Positions 8,168 through 16,095 of a DNA stretch of 47,334 nucleotides are shown one piece after another. The notes beneath the pieces were generated by a model that was not told where the DNA came from, did no database searches, and worked only from the letters and a program-made list of their open reading frames with translations. Both the position numbers and the translations under genes were made by a program. The stretch comes from Desulfobacteraceae bacterium (lineage in GTDB: Bacteria > Desulfobacterota > Desulfobacteria > Desulfobacterales > Desulfobacteraceae), in assembly GCA_016744295.1 (NCBI GenBank), contig JADGEQ010000050.1, positions 1 through 47,334 of the forward strand. Reading direction: 5' to 3'. The first letter of the stretch is position 1; the number at the start of each line of letters is the position of its first letter.

Positions 8168-9721
8168 ATGGGCGTTACAGCAGATAAGATCCAGGAACTT
8201 AAGTTAAAAGAAGAAAAAATTTTAAAGATGGGGGGAGAAAAAGCCCTGGCAAAACGCCGGGAAAATGGAAAGTTAAATGCCAGGGAACGGCTGGACATTC
8301 TGTTTGATAAGGGCACCTTCAGGGAAGTGGATATGTTTGTGACCCATCGGTGTACCAATTTCGGGATGGAAGAAAAAGAAATCCCGGCAGACGGGGTGAT
8401 CACAGGTCACGGTAAAGTGGATGGACGCGTCGTCTTTGCCTATGCCCAGGATTTTACGGCAAGAGCCGGCTCTCTGGGGGAAATGCAGGCAAAAAAAATC
8501 TGTAAGGTGATGGATATGGCCCTGAAAACCGGTTCCCCCATTATCGGGATGAATGATTCCGGCGGCGCCAGGATCCAGGAGGGAATTGATGCCCTCTCCG
8601 GTTACGGGGAAATTTTTTTTCGTAACTCAGCCGCTTCGGGTGTGATCCCCCAGATTTCTGCCATCATGGGGCCAACCGCCGGCGGTGCTGTTTACTCCCC
8701 TGCCATGACCGATTTTATTTTTATGGTAAAAGAATCCAGTTATATGTTTATCACAGGTCCCAATGTGATAAAGGCGGTTACCGGGGAAGAAATCTCCTTT
8801 GAAGATCTGGGCGGGGCCATGACCCATAATGAAAAATCGGGTGTGGCCCAGTTTGCCTGTGAATCCGACGAAGATTGTATAATGAATATCAGAAAGCTTT
8901 TATCCTATCTGCCCTCCAATAATATGGAAGATCCGCCAATGGCAGTTCCTAACGATGATCCCAACCGCAGGGATGCTTCTTTGGATACCATCATTCCGGA
9001 CAATCCCAATCGGTCCTATGATATAAAGGATGTGATCACCTCCATTGTGGATGACGGAGCGTATTTTGAGCCCCATGAGTATTTTGCCAAGAATATTGTG
9101 ATCTGTTTTGCCAGGCTCAATGGCCGGTCCATCGGTATCATTGCCAACCAGCCCAATAACATGGCAGGATGCCTTGATATCAATGCCTCGGACAAGGCCA
9201 CAAGGTTTATAAGGTTTTGCGATTCCTTTAATATCCCTTTGCTCACCATTGCCGATGTGCCGGGATATCTGCCCGGCAGCGACCAGGAATGGGGGGGGAT
9301 TATCCGCCATGGCGCTAAATTGCTCTGGTGCTATTCCGAGGCCACCGTACCCAAATTATTGTTGATCACAAGGAAGAATTACGGCGGGTCCTATATCGCC
9401 ATGTGTTCCCGGCATTTGGGGGCGGATATGGCCTTTGCATGGCCCACATCCCAGATTGCCGTCATGGGTGCGGAAGGGGCCGCCAATATTATCCATGCCA
9501 GGGAGATCAAAGGGGCTGATGACCCAATAGCCAAACGTAAAGAGAAAATCGACGAATACAATGAACAGTTTTCAAATCCCTATTGTGCGGCGGAAAGGGG
9601 TTATGTGGATGCGGTGATTGTGCCTTCGGAAACAAGACCTCGGCTCATTGACGCCCTGGAGGCCATGGCCACTAAACGTGAAATGCGGCCGGCTAAAAAA
9701 CATGGAAATATTCCTGTATAG
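8168..9721 (+). CDS. mmdA: Acyl-CoA carboxyltransferase subunit (MmdA/PccB, 12S-like)
   Basis: A 517-residue member of the carboxyltransferase family with two crotonase-like halves. Visible marks are the N-terminal LNARERLDILFDKGTF, the oxyanion-hole region NDSGGARIQEGI, GPTAGGAVYSPAMTDF, and in the second half ADVPGYLPGSDQEW and MGAEGAANIIHAREI. This subunit moves the carboxyl group between carboxybiotin and an acyl-CoA, usually propionyl-CoA to methylmalonyl-CoA. The next genes encode a small subunit and a 5S-type carboxyltransferase fused to a biotin carrier. Because no biotin carboxylase or membrane decarboxylase subunit is encoded nearby, it probably works as the 12S part of a transcarboxylase. 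Good RBS (AAAGGAAGG) before the ATG. Confidence 0.93.
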   Translation: MGVTADKIQELKLKEEKILKMGGEKALAKRRENGKLNARERLDILFDKGTFREVDMFVTHRCTNFGMEEKEIPADGVITGHGKVDGRVVFAYAQDFTARAGSLGEMQAKKICKVMDMALKTGSPIIGMNDSGGARIQEGIDALSGYGEIFFRNSAASGVIPQISAIMGPTAGGAVYSPAMTDFIFMVKESSYMFITGPNVIKAVTGEEISFEDLGGAMTHNEKSGVAQFACESDEDCIMNIRKLLSYLPSNNMEDPPMAVPNDDPNRRDASLDTIIPDNPNRSYDIKDVITSIVDDGAYFEPHEYFAKNIVICFARLNGRSIGIIANQPNNMAGCLDINASDKATRFIRFCDSFNIPLLTIADVPGYLPGSDQEWGGIIRHGAKLLWCYSEATVPKLLLITRKNYGGSYIAMCSRHLGADMAFAWPTSQIAVMGAEGAANIIHAREIKGADDPIAKRKEKIDEYNEQFSNPYCAAERGYVDAVIVPSETRPRLIDALEAMATKREMRPAKKHGNIPV

Positions 9722-9735
9722 GAAAGGTGACGAAA

Positions 9736-9945
9736 ATGGATAAAAAAAAATTAGCCGCTGCCATGGCTGCTGTAACAGCTTATATCAAAACAGGGGAGGC
9801 CGCTGCCAGCCAGAGTCCGGCTGCTGTTGACACGGTTTTACCGGAACCCCCACCACCCGCTCCCCGGATGAATTTATGGGGGGTGACCGGCCGTCAGGCA
9901 TTGATGCAGGCCAGTACCATGATGCAGCTACGAATGTTTAAATAA
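9736..9945 (+). CDS. Small carboxyltransferase-associated subunit (MmdE/OadG C-terminus-like)
   Basis: Only 69 residues. The N-terminal half is an Ala-rich helix (KKLAAAMAAVTAYI), the middle is Pro-rich, and the end reads NLWGVTGRQALMQ followed by MMQLRMFK. A W..xGR..xM pattern of this kind is found at the C terminus of the small subunits of biotin-dependent decarboxylases, where it holds subunits together; similarity is judged by eye. ATG 9736 is preferred over a GTG nine bases earlier because GGAAAGG, overlapping the stop codon of the previous gene, is correctly placed for it. It lacks the membrane helix of OadG, consistent with a soluble complex. Confidence 0.7.
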   Translation: MDKKKLAAAMAAVTAYIKTGEAAASQSPAAVDTVLPEPPPPAPRMNLWGVTGRQALMQASTMMQLRMFK

Positions 9946-10009
9946 AGCTGTTACCCGGCAAATTAATGAAAATTTTAAATAAGAGTGATATTTTTCAGGA
10001 GAAAACTAA

Positions 10010-12055
10010 ATGAGTGAGCATAATCAAGTCAAAATGGTTGAGATGAATTATGACAAAGACAGACCCGCCGCCCAAAATCCGGTAAAAGTTCAGGATTTGT
10101 CCCTCAGGGATGGTCATCAGTCCTTGTTTGCCACAAGGGGAAGAACAGAAGACATGATTCCCGTTGCCGAGAAAATGGATGAAATTGGATTTTGGGCCGT
10201 TGAAGTCTGGGGCGGTGCCACCTTTGATACCATGCATCGTTTCCTGGGCGAAGATCCCTGGGAGCGGCTTCGGACCTTGAAACGGTATTTTAAGAAAACC
10301 CCTTTTTCCATGCTGCTTCGGGGGCAGAATCTGGTTGGGTATAGAAACTATGCCGATGATGTGGCCAAGCTTTTTGTGAAAAAGACCGTTGACAACGGGC
10401 TTGAGGTTTTCAGAACCTTTGATGCTCTGAATGATTATCGGAATTTTGAAACCGTGGTGCCGGTTATCAAAGAGTGTGGTGCCCATTTCCAGGGATGCAT
10501 CTGCTATACGCTGACCGAGCCCCGTCTTGGCGGAGAGGTCTATAATCTGGATTATTATATTCAGAAAGCAAAGGATCTGGAAGATATGGGGGCCGACAGT
10601 ATCTGTATCAAGGACATGGCAGGGTTGATGTCGCCCTATGATGCCTATGAGCTGGTCAAGGCATTAAAAGCCAATGTAAAACCCCTGATTCACCTCCACA
10701 GCCATTTTACCTCGGGCATGTCTCCCATGACGCATTTTAAGGCCATTGAGGCCGGGGTTGACATCATTGATACCTGTATGACCCCATATGCATACAGAAC
10801 CTCCCATGCTGCCATAGAACCACTTGTTATGTCCCTTCTGGGAACCAACAGGGATACCGGCTTTGATATCAGGGCTTTGGCAGAAATCAACAATATTCTT
10901 GAAAAAGAGGTTCTTCCCAAATACAAACATTTGCTGGATGATACCAAGGTTTCCATGATCGACATCAATGTATTGCTGCACCAGACCCCGGGTGGAATGC
11001 TGTCAAATCTTGTGAACCAGCTGCGGGAAATGGATGCCCTGGATAAAATTGATGAGGTTTACAAAGAATTGCCCCGGGTTAGAAAAGAGCTGGGCCAGAT
11101 TCCCCTTGTCACCCCCACCAGTCAGATTGTAGGGATCCAGACCGTCAACAATGTTCTCTTTGATACCAAGGAAGAGCGGTATAAGATGATCACCGCCCAG
11201 GTAAAGGATTTGTGTTACGGCCTCTATGGCAAAACCTCTGTCCCCATTGATGCTGAGGTCCAGAAAAAGGCGTTGAAAGGATATGACAGAGGAGAAGAAC
11301 CCATTACCTGTCGTCCGGCCGAGGTGTTGGAACCGGAACTTGAAAAGGCCAGAGAGCAGATTGGCGCTCTTGCCATGGATGATGAAGATCTCATTCTCTA
11401 TGCTCTTTTTCCTGTGACCGGCAAAAAATACCTGCTGCAAAAATACGGCAAGGAAGAGGTGCCTGAAAGCCTCAAGCCCATCACCATGAAAGATGTGGAA
11501 AAACAGGCAGACATGATTAAAAAGGCCAAGGCAGGGCAACTTATGGAAAAAACATCTGCAGATGGCCTGCCGGAAAAAAGTGAATATGCCAGAACCTTTA
11601 ATGTATTTGTTGAAGGGGAATACTTTGAAGTGGGGGTTGATGAAGTTGGGGGATCTCCAGTTATCACCTACGCGGCCCCAGCGGCTGCAGCTCCTGCTCC
11701 TGCAGCTCCTCCGGTGGCGGCTCCTCCGGTAGCGGCTCCTCCTGTGCAGCCCGCACCGGCAGCAGCTCCTCCCAAACCAGCACCTCCCAAACCAGCACCT
11801 CCAGCAGCGGCTCCGGCTCCCGCGGCGGCGGCTTCTGGATCGGGAACTTCTGTGAAGGCTCCCATGCCCGGAATGGTCATTAAATATGAAAAAAATGTCG
11901 GGGATGCGGTAAATGAAGGGGAGACTATTGTGGTGATTGAAGCCATGAAAATGGAAAATGCCCTGCCGGCTCCTGCCAGCGGGGTGGTTGTTGCGATCAA
12001 TTATAGCAGTGGTGATTCCGTGGCCAAGGACGACGTGCTTGCTGTTATCGAATGA
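10010..12055 (+). CDS. 5S-like carboxyltransferase fused to biotin carrier (PycB/OadA-like)
   Basis: A 681-residue fusion. Residues about 20-300 are the carboxyltransferase barrel with LRDGHQSLFATRG supplying the metal-binding Asp, DSICIKDMAG containing the Lys that is carbamylated in this family, and LHSHFTSGM with the metal-binding His pair. The PYC/OADA accessory domain follows to about 540. A Pro/Ala-rich flexible linker (about 555-607) leads to a biotinyl domain whose EAMKMEN motif places the biotin on Lys647. The protein interconverts pyruvate and oxaloacetate using carboxybiotin. The partner MmdA-type gene upstream suggests the complex passes CO2 between methylmalonyl-CoA and pyruvate. 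Alternatives are oxaloacetate decarboxylase alpha or pyruvate carboxylase subunit B, but their partner genes are absent. RBS CAGGAG precedes the ATG. Confidence 0.92.
   Translation: MSEHNQVKMVEMNYDKDRPAAQNPVKVQDLSLRDGHQSLFATRGRTEDMIPVAEKMDEIGFWAVEVWGGATFDTMHRFLGEDPWERLRTLKRYFKKTPFSMLLRGQNLVGYRNYADDVAKLFVKKTVDNGLEVFRTFDALNDYRNFETVVPVIKECGAHFQGCICYTLTEPRLGGEVYNLDYYIQKAKDLEDMGADSICIKDMAGLMSPYDAYELVKALKANVKPLIHLHSHFTSGMSPMTHFKAIEAGVDIIDTCMTPYAYRTSHAAIEPLVMSLLGTNRDTGFDIRALAEINNILEKEVLPKYKHLLDDTKVSMIDINVLLHQTPGGMLSNLVNQLREMDALDKIDEVYKELPRVRKELGQIPLVTPTSQIVGIQTVNNVLFDTKEERYKMITAQVKDLCYGLYGKTSVPIDAEVQKKALKGYDRGEEPITCRPAEVLEPELEKAREQIGALAMDDEDLILYALFPVTGKKYLLQKYGKEEVPESLKPITMKDVEKQADMIKKAKAGQLMEKTSADGLPEKSEYARTFNVFVEGEYFEVGVDEVGGSPVITYAAPAAAAPAPAAPPVAAPPVAAPPVQPAPAAAPPKPAPPKPAPPAAAPAPAAAASGSGTSVKAPMPGMVIKYEKNVGDAVNEGETIVVIEAMKMENALPAPASGVVVAINYSSGDSVAKDDVLAVIE
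11671..11840 (+). repeat. Degenerate Pro/Ala-coding repeats in the linker
   Basis: The linker DNA is built from imperfect short repeats such as GCGGCTCCTCCGGT and CCCAAACCAGCACCT in tandem, encoding APPVAAPPV and PPKPAPPKP stretches. This is typical of the swinging arm linker of biotinyl proteins and is likely length-variable among strains. Confidence 0.8.
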
Positions 12056-12129
12056 TTGGTTTGACAAGTCTTTGCTTATGCTTATTTTGGTAGTCTTAAA
12101 TATGCAGACTACCAAAGGAGAGTACAATC

Positions 12130-12807
12130 ATGGCATTTGAAACAAAAGAAGAATTGCTTGAAAAATATATAAAAATGGACAAACCCCATTGTCCCCATTG
12201 TGACCTGGAAATGAGCCTGTGGGAAGTTCCCCAGATAGCTGTTTCCGATGGACTGGGCTGGGGAACGCCCTATTTGTTCATCTGTTTTAATGATGACTGC
12301 CCCTCCTATAAAAAGGGGTGGGAGCATCTCCAGGATACCATGGAGACAACGGCATCCTATCGGTGTATCAATGAACCGGGCCGGTCAAATTTTGAATATA
12401 TGCCCGTATACAGTCCTGTTGGTGCCACCGGTGGCAAGCTGGATGATGCAGTGCTCATTGAGCGGGAAGCCAAGAAAGAATTGGCCAAGCAAACCTTTTC
12501 CCTGTTGACCGATTATTATCTGTCCAAGGACTGGGATGAAATTTTAAAGATTTTGCTGGATCCGAAAATTCCGCCCAAGGCCCGGTTAAAGGCTGCACAG
12601 ATGGTCGGGGAATTGGGTGATTCCGATGCCACAGAGCATCTGATGAATCATAAATTTCCCTCCCCGGTTCTCCAGGAAGGGGTGAACAAAGCCGTTGAAC
12701 AGCTCCATGAACGGCATTTCACAAGAGAGTGCCCCTATTGTGCGGAGATTATTAAAAACAGGGCCACCCTTTGCAAACATTGCAACAAAGAGGTGTCCCG
12801 GGCTTAG
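12130..12807 (+). CDS. Conserved zinc-ribbon protein of unknown function
   Basis: A 225-residue soluble protein with two likely metal sites. The N terminus has CPHCDLEMSLW with further Cys at CFNDDC, and the C terminus has CPYCAEIIKNRATLCKHC, a classic zinc ribbon. Between them lies a helical part (about residues 130-195) that looks like one or two HEAT-type repeats (KARLKAAQMVGELGDSDATEHLM). It is the last gene of the transcarboxylase operon, 75 bp after the biotin protein, with AAAGGAGAG before the ATG and a strong terminator after the stop. The position suggests an accessory or assembly role for the carboxyltransferase complex, but nothing in the sequence proves it. Confidence 0.7.
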   Translation: MAFETKEELLEKYIKMDKPHCPHCDLEMSLWEVPQIAVSDGLGWGTPYLFICFNDDCPSYKKGWEHLQDTMETTASYRCINEPGRSNFEYMPVYSPVGATGGKLDDAVLIEREAKKELAKQTFSLLTDYYLSKDWDEILKILLDPKIPPKARLKAAQMVGELGDSDATEHLMNHKFPSPVLQEGVNKAVEQLHERHFTRECPYCAEIIKNRATLCKHCNKEVSRA

Positions 12808-12828
12808 AGATATCCGGCAATAAAGATT

Positions 12829-12884
12829 AAAAGCGAGGGCAATAAGTAAAGAAAATACTTCACTTATTATCCTCGCTTTTTTTA
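12829..12884. terminator. Intrinsic terminator shared by convergent operons
   Basis: AAAGCGAGG near 12830-12838 pairs with CCTCGCTTT at 12871-12879, and the inner AATAAGT (12841-12847) pairs with ACTTATT (12862-12868), leaving a two-base bulge on each side. A run of seven T follows on the plus strand. On the minus strand the stem ends in TTTTAAT, so it may also stop the housekeeping operon coming the other way. Confidence 0.88.
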
Positions 12885-12938
12885 TGGTTATTCCACTTTG
12901 TTTGTTCGTTGGTTTGCCGGCTGACTTTAACGATCTGG

Positions 12939-13448
12939 CTATCTGTTGATTTTTTCCATATTAAAAGATCGGTAAATGATCATTTCCAGCTCTCTTTTTT
13001 CCGGGGCATAAATGGTTTTTTCAATGGTTGTCAGAAGTTTTTCTGCAGCTTGTCTGGAGGGCACGGCATCAAGACCCTGTCCAATGGTTTTTCCGGAAAT
13101 TGTATCCATGACAACGGCATTCCTGGCATCGGTGGACACGGCAAAGGGGATCTGAAATTCATACACCAGCCGGGCGCCGGACAGGATTTCGCGTTCATAG
13201 GATCCAATGGAGCCGGCCACACAGGTGACTGCCATAAAAGGAGTATCCTTGCACCAGACAATCAGGTCGATGGCAGAGACATAGTCCTCTCCCTTGAACT
13301 GAACAACCAGGGGCGTGGCTACCTTTATTTCTTCTTTTTTAAATCCTCTTGATTCCACCAAAAACTTTTCAAAAATCTGGCGGCTGACCTCCGATCCAAC
13401 ATTGTCAATCTCTTGTCCGGTAATAAAATCTCTTATGGGTTCAAACAT
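12939..13448 (-). CDS. HsdR N-terminal-like protein, apparently degenerate nuclease fold
   Basis: A 169-residue soluble protein resembling the stand-alone HSDR_N type domain (PD-(D/E)XK fold) found in type I restriction subunits. The stretch KGEDYVSAIDLIVWCKDTPFM has the first acidic Asp (AIDLIVW), but where active members have an E-x-K after the next strand this protein reads AVTCVAG, so it probably cannot cut DNA. It follows gpmI by only 10 bp and is the last gene of the rplU operon. Stand-alone copies of such domains are common in deltaproteobacterial genomes and have no known role. RBS is weak. Confidence 0.65.
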   Translation of the reverse strand: MFEPIRDFITGQEIDNVGSEVSRQIFEKFLVESRGFKKEEIKVATPLVVQFKGEDYVSAIDLIVWCKDTPFMAVTCVAGSIGSYEREILSGARLVYEFQIPFAVSTDARNAVVMDTISGKTIGQGLDAVPSRQAAEKLLTTIEKTIYAPEKRELEMIIYRSFNMEKINR

Positions 13449-13458
13449 ATCTGTTCTC

Positions 13459-15042
13459 TTATATTAAAGGGGTTCCTGTCATCTCATCCGGCTGGACCAG
13501 TCCAAGGGCTTTGAGGATCGTGGGGGAAATATCACCCAGGATTCCGTTTTGAACCGGTACATCCTGAAACTTTTTGCCTGCCAGAATAAAGGGGACCGGA
13601 TTCAGGGTATGGGCGGTATGGGGGGAGCCGTCATCGGCAATCATCTGTTCCGAGTTTCCATGATCCGCTGTGATAAAGGCGGTCCCATTGGTTTCCCAAA
13701 TAGCTTCCACTACTTCTTTTGTGCAGGCATCCACGGTTTCACAGGCCTGTATGGCAGCTTCCAGGATACCGGTGTGGCCCACCATGTCCATGTTGGCAAA
13801 ATTTAAGATGATAAATTCAAATTTCCCGGAGCCAATCTGTTCGCAGGCGGTTTTTGCAATTTTGTGGGCAGACATGCTCGGTTTCTTATCGTAGGTGTCC
13901 ACCTCCCGGGGGGAGGGGATCAATATCCGTTGTTCACCATCAAAAATGGTCTCATTTCTCCCATTGAAAAAATAGGTGACATGGGCATATTTTTCTGTTT
14001 CCGCAATCCTGAGCTGGCTTATTCCTTCGCGGCTCAGCACCTCTCCGAAAATATGGGTCAAAGGGTTCGGGCCAAAGGCAGTTGGCAGACCAAAGGTCTG
14101 GTCGTACTGGGTCATGGTGAGAAAACAGGCCAGGGCAGGGGTCTGTTTTCGTTTAAACCCGGTGAAATTTTTCTCCATGAAGGCCCTGGTGATTTCCTTG
14201 GCTCTGTCTGCCCTGAAATTGAAAAAAATCAGGCTGTCCCCATCCTGGATGGATCCGTTTTTCTTCTGACCGTTTTTCTTTTTGCCGATGTCATTGTCGG
14301 CAGCGTCTTCAAAGAAGACAGGGGTTATAAATTCATCTGTTTCACCGGTATCATAGGCGTCTTGAACGGCCTGAATTGGATCTCTTGCCCTTTTGCCTTC
14401 CCCGCTGGTATAGAGGCGATGGGCCTTTTCCACCCGGTCCCACCGGGTATCCCGGTCCATGGCCCAGTAGCGGCCGATAATGCTGGCAATTGTTCCGATT
14501 CCCGTTCTGTCAAGATGGTTCTGGAGCTGCTTGATGTAGGTGATGCCGCTTTTAGGAGAGGTGTCTCTTCCGTCAAGGATGGGATGGATATACAACTTTT
14601 TTATCTTGTTTTGTTTGGCCATGTCGATGAGGGCAAAAAGATGGGAAATATGGCTGTGAACCCCGCCATCGGATACTAGACCCAGAAGATGGACGCCTTT
14701 ATTTTCCCTTCTGGCTGTTTCCATGACATCTTTCAGATCCGGGTTCTCAAAAAAGCTCTTGTCCTCAATGGCGGTATTGATCCGGACAAAGTCCTGGAAT
14801 ACTCTACGCCCGGCTCCCATGTTCATGTGTCCGACTTCTGAATTTCCCATGGTTCCATGGGGAAGGCCCACTGCATTGTCTGAGCAGGCAAGTTGGCTGT
14901 TGGGAAATTTTTTCAGAAGATGATCCAGGAAAGGGGTTTTAGCCTGGGCAAAGGCATTTCCCGGACCCTGGGGGGCAATCCCCCATCCATCCAGGATCAT
15001 CAGAATATTAACCGGACCGATTTTAGTAGTTGTCATCTTCAT
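13459..15042 (-). CDS. gpmI: 2,3-bisphosphoglycerate-independent phosphoglycerate mutase
   Basis: A 527-residue cofactor-independent mutase of the alkaline phosphatase superfamily, interconverting 3- and 2-phosphoglycerate in glycolysis and gluconeogenesis. The N terminus reads ILMILDGWGIAPQ (metal-binding Asp), then HGTMGNSEVGHMNMGAGR with the Ser that carries phosphate. Later come ILDGRDTSPKSG, GRYWAMDRDTRWDR, NFANMDMVGHTG and TADHGNSEQM with the remaining manganese ligands. A longer open frame runs upstream to 15159, but it would sit deep inside rsfS; the ATG at 15042 gives the usual family length and overlaps rsfS by 20 bp. Another ATG lies two codons later. Full set of catalytic residues, so surely active. 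Confidence 0.95.
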   Translation of the reverse strand: MKMTTTKIGPVNILMILDGWGIAPQGPGNAFAQAKTPFLDHLLKKFPNSQLACSDNAVGLPHGTMGNSEVGHMNMGAGRRVFQDFVRINTAIEDKSFFENPDLKDVMETARRENKGVHLLGLVSDGGVHSHISHLFALIDMAKQNKIKKLYIHPILDGRDTSPKSGITYIKQLQNHLDRTGIGTIASIIGRYWAMDRDTRWDRVEKAHRLYTSGEGKRARDPIQAVQDAYDTGETDEFITPVFFEDAADNDIGKKKNGQKKNGSIQDGDSLIFFNFRADRAKEITRAFMEKNFTGFKRKQTPALACFLTMTQYDQTFGLPTAFGPNPLTHIFGEVLSREGISQLRIAETEKYAHVTYFFNGRNETIFDGEQRILIPSPREVDTYDKKPSMSAHKIAKTACEQIGSGKFEFIILNFANMDMVGHTGILEAAIQACETVDACTKEVVEAIWETNGTAFITADHGNSEQMIADDGSPHTAHTLNPVPFILAGKKFQDVPVQNGILGDISPTILKALGLVQPDEMTGTPLI

Positions 15043-15433
15043 CTGCTTGATCGTCTTCCGGATCGATGATGGAGCCGAACCGGGACAGATCAATCCTTGG
15101 GGCATCGCTCCACAGACCTTCCAGGTCATACAGCGCTTTTGCCTTGGACTCAAATACATGGATGATGATATGGCCGTAATCCAGCAACGCCCATTCGCCT
15201 TCTTTTATGCCTTCCATGCCGTATACCTTGATTTTTTTTGTTTTCATCGCCTTGATGATATGCTCTGCAATGGAGGTGACCTGGCGTCCAGATCCTCCCT
15301 CAACAATGACGATCATATCGGCATAGGAGGTCATTGTTCTAACATCAATGGCTGTTATGGATTTTGCTTTTCGATCAAAAATAGGGGTGAGGTAGGGCGT
15401 AAATTCTTCAGTCAATGCCACGGGGGTTTTCAT
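15023..15433 (-). CDS. rsfS: Ribosomal silencing factor RsfS
   Basis: A 136-residue protein of the RsfS/Iojap family, which binds ribosomal protein L14 on the large subunit and blocks joining to the small subunit when nutrients are short. Family marks are the KAKSITAIDVR strand, YADMIVIVEGGSGRQVTSIAEHI, and EWALLDYGHIIIHVF. The acidic C-terminal tail (DPEDDQADEDDNY) is an extension. It overlaps nadD by an ATGA-type junction and is followed by gpmI, a gene order common in this phylum. Confidence 0.95.
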   Translation of the reverse strand: MKTPVALTEEFTPYLTPIFDRKAKSITAIDVRTMTSYADMIVIVEGGSGRQVTSIAEHIIKAMKTKKIKVYGMEGIKEGEWALLDYGHIIIHVFESKAKALYDLEGLWSDAPRIDLSRFGSIIDPEDDQADEDDNY

Positions 15434-16092
15434 TTATATAGATCCTTTTTTTTTATGATGTTCTCGACATTTGCCGGGACAAGTTCTTTGATGGAGCGGT
15501 TTGCTTTTACCCGTTCTCGTATCATGGTTGAAGAAATATCGATTTTTGGTACATTGCAAATGTGCACCGGTTGCATTTGCTCATGGGTGAACTTTTTTTG
15601 TCTTATGTTTAATTTATATCCTTTTGAGATATGTTCGTCAATAAAGGATGCAATGGGAGCTATTCCGGTTCGCTCTCCCCTGAGCATGACAATGATGGGA
15701 ATCGCTTTGAAAATGAGTTCCTGGTTCTTCCAGGTGGTGATATCAAAAAATGCATCAGACCCCATCAAAAGGAAAAAATTAGGAGGGGATTGGCTGATTG
15801 TCTCAAAGGGGCTGCGTTTAAAGTCATTAATGGTGTCAATGGTAAAGGAAGGGCCTTTTCTTTTTAATTCGACATCAGAGGTATAAAATCCATCCAATTC
15901 TGCAACCCCGGCCCTGACCATATCCAATCGATCCTGGATCGGGGCCAGATCAATAGCAGATTTGTGGGGAGGGGTGGCAGAAGGGAATAAAAAGATTTTT
16001 TGAAGGTGAAACGCCTGCTTCACATATTTAATAATGCCGATATGGCCATTATGAAGCGGATTGAAAGTCCCTCCAAAAAGTCCTGCATCCAT
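15430..16092 (-). CDS. nadD: Nicotinate-nucleotide adenylyltransferase
   Basis: A 220-residue nucleotidyltransferase. The N terminus has GLFGGTFNPLHNGHIG, which includes the HxGH-type ATP site (HNGH), and the C-terminal half has KIDISSTMIRERV, the ISSTxIR motif. It joins nicotinate mononucleotide to AMP in NAD synthesis. It starts 3 bp after obg ends and overlaps rsfS, so it is part of one tightly packed transcript. Confidence 0.95.
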   Translation of the reverse strand: MDAGLFGGTFNPLHNGHIGIIKYVKQAFHLQKIFLFPSATPPHKSAIDLAPIQDRLDMVRAGVAELDGFYTSDVELKRKGPSFTIDTINDFKRSPFETISQSPPNFFLLMGSDAFFDITTWKNQELIFKAIPIIVMLRGERTGIAPIASFIDEHISKGYKLNIRQKKFTHEQMQPVHICNVPKIDISSTMIRERVKANRSIKELVPANVENIIKKKDLYK

Positions 16093-16095
16093 GGA

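Noticed and set aside
11003..12127. 374-codon open frame on the minus strand
   Set aside because: It lies antisense to the biotin carboxyltransferase gene, is made of low-complexity Arg/Ser/Gly stretches opposite the Pro/Ala linker, and has no RBS.
13864..14679. 271-codon open frame on the plus strand
   Set aside because: Antisense to gpmI, whose catalytic motifs are all present; the antisense product has no recognisable features.
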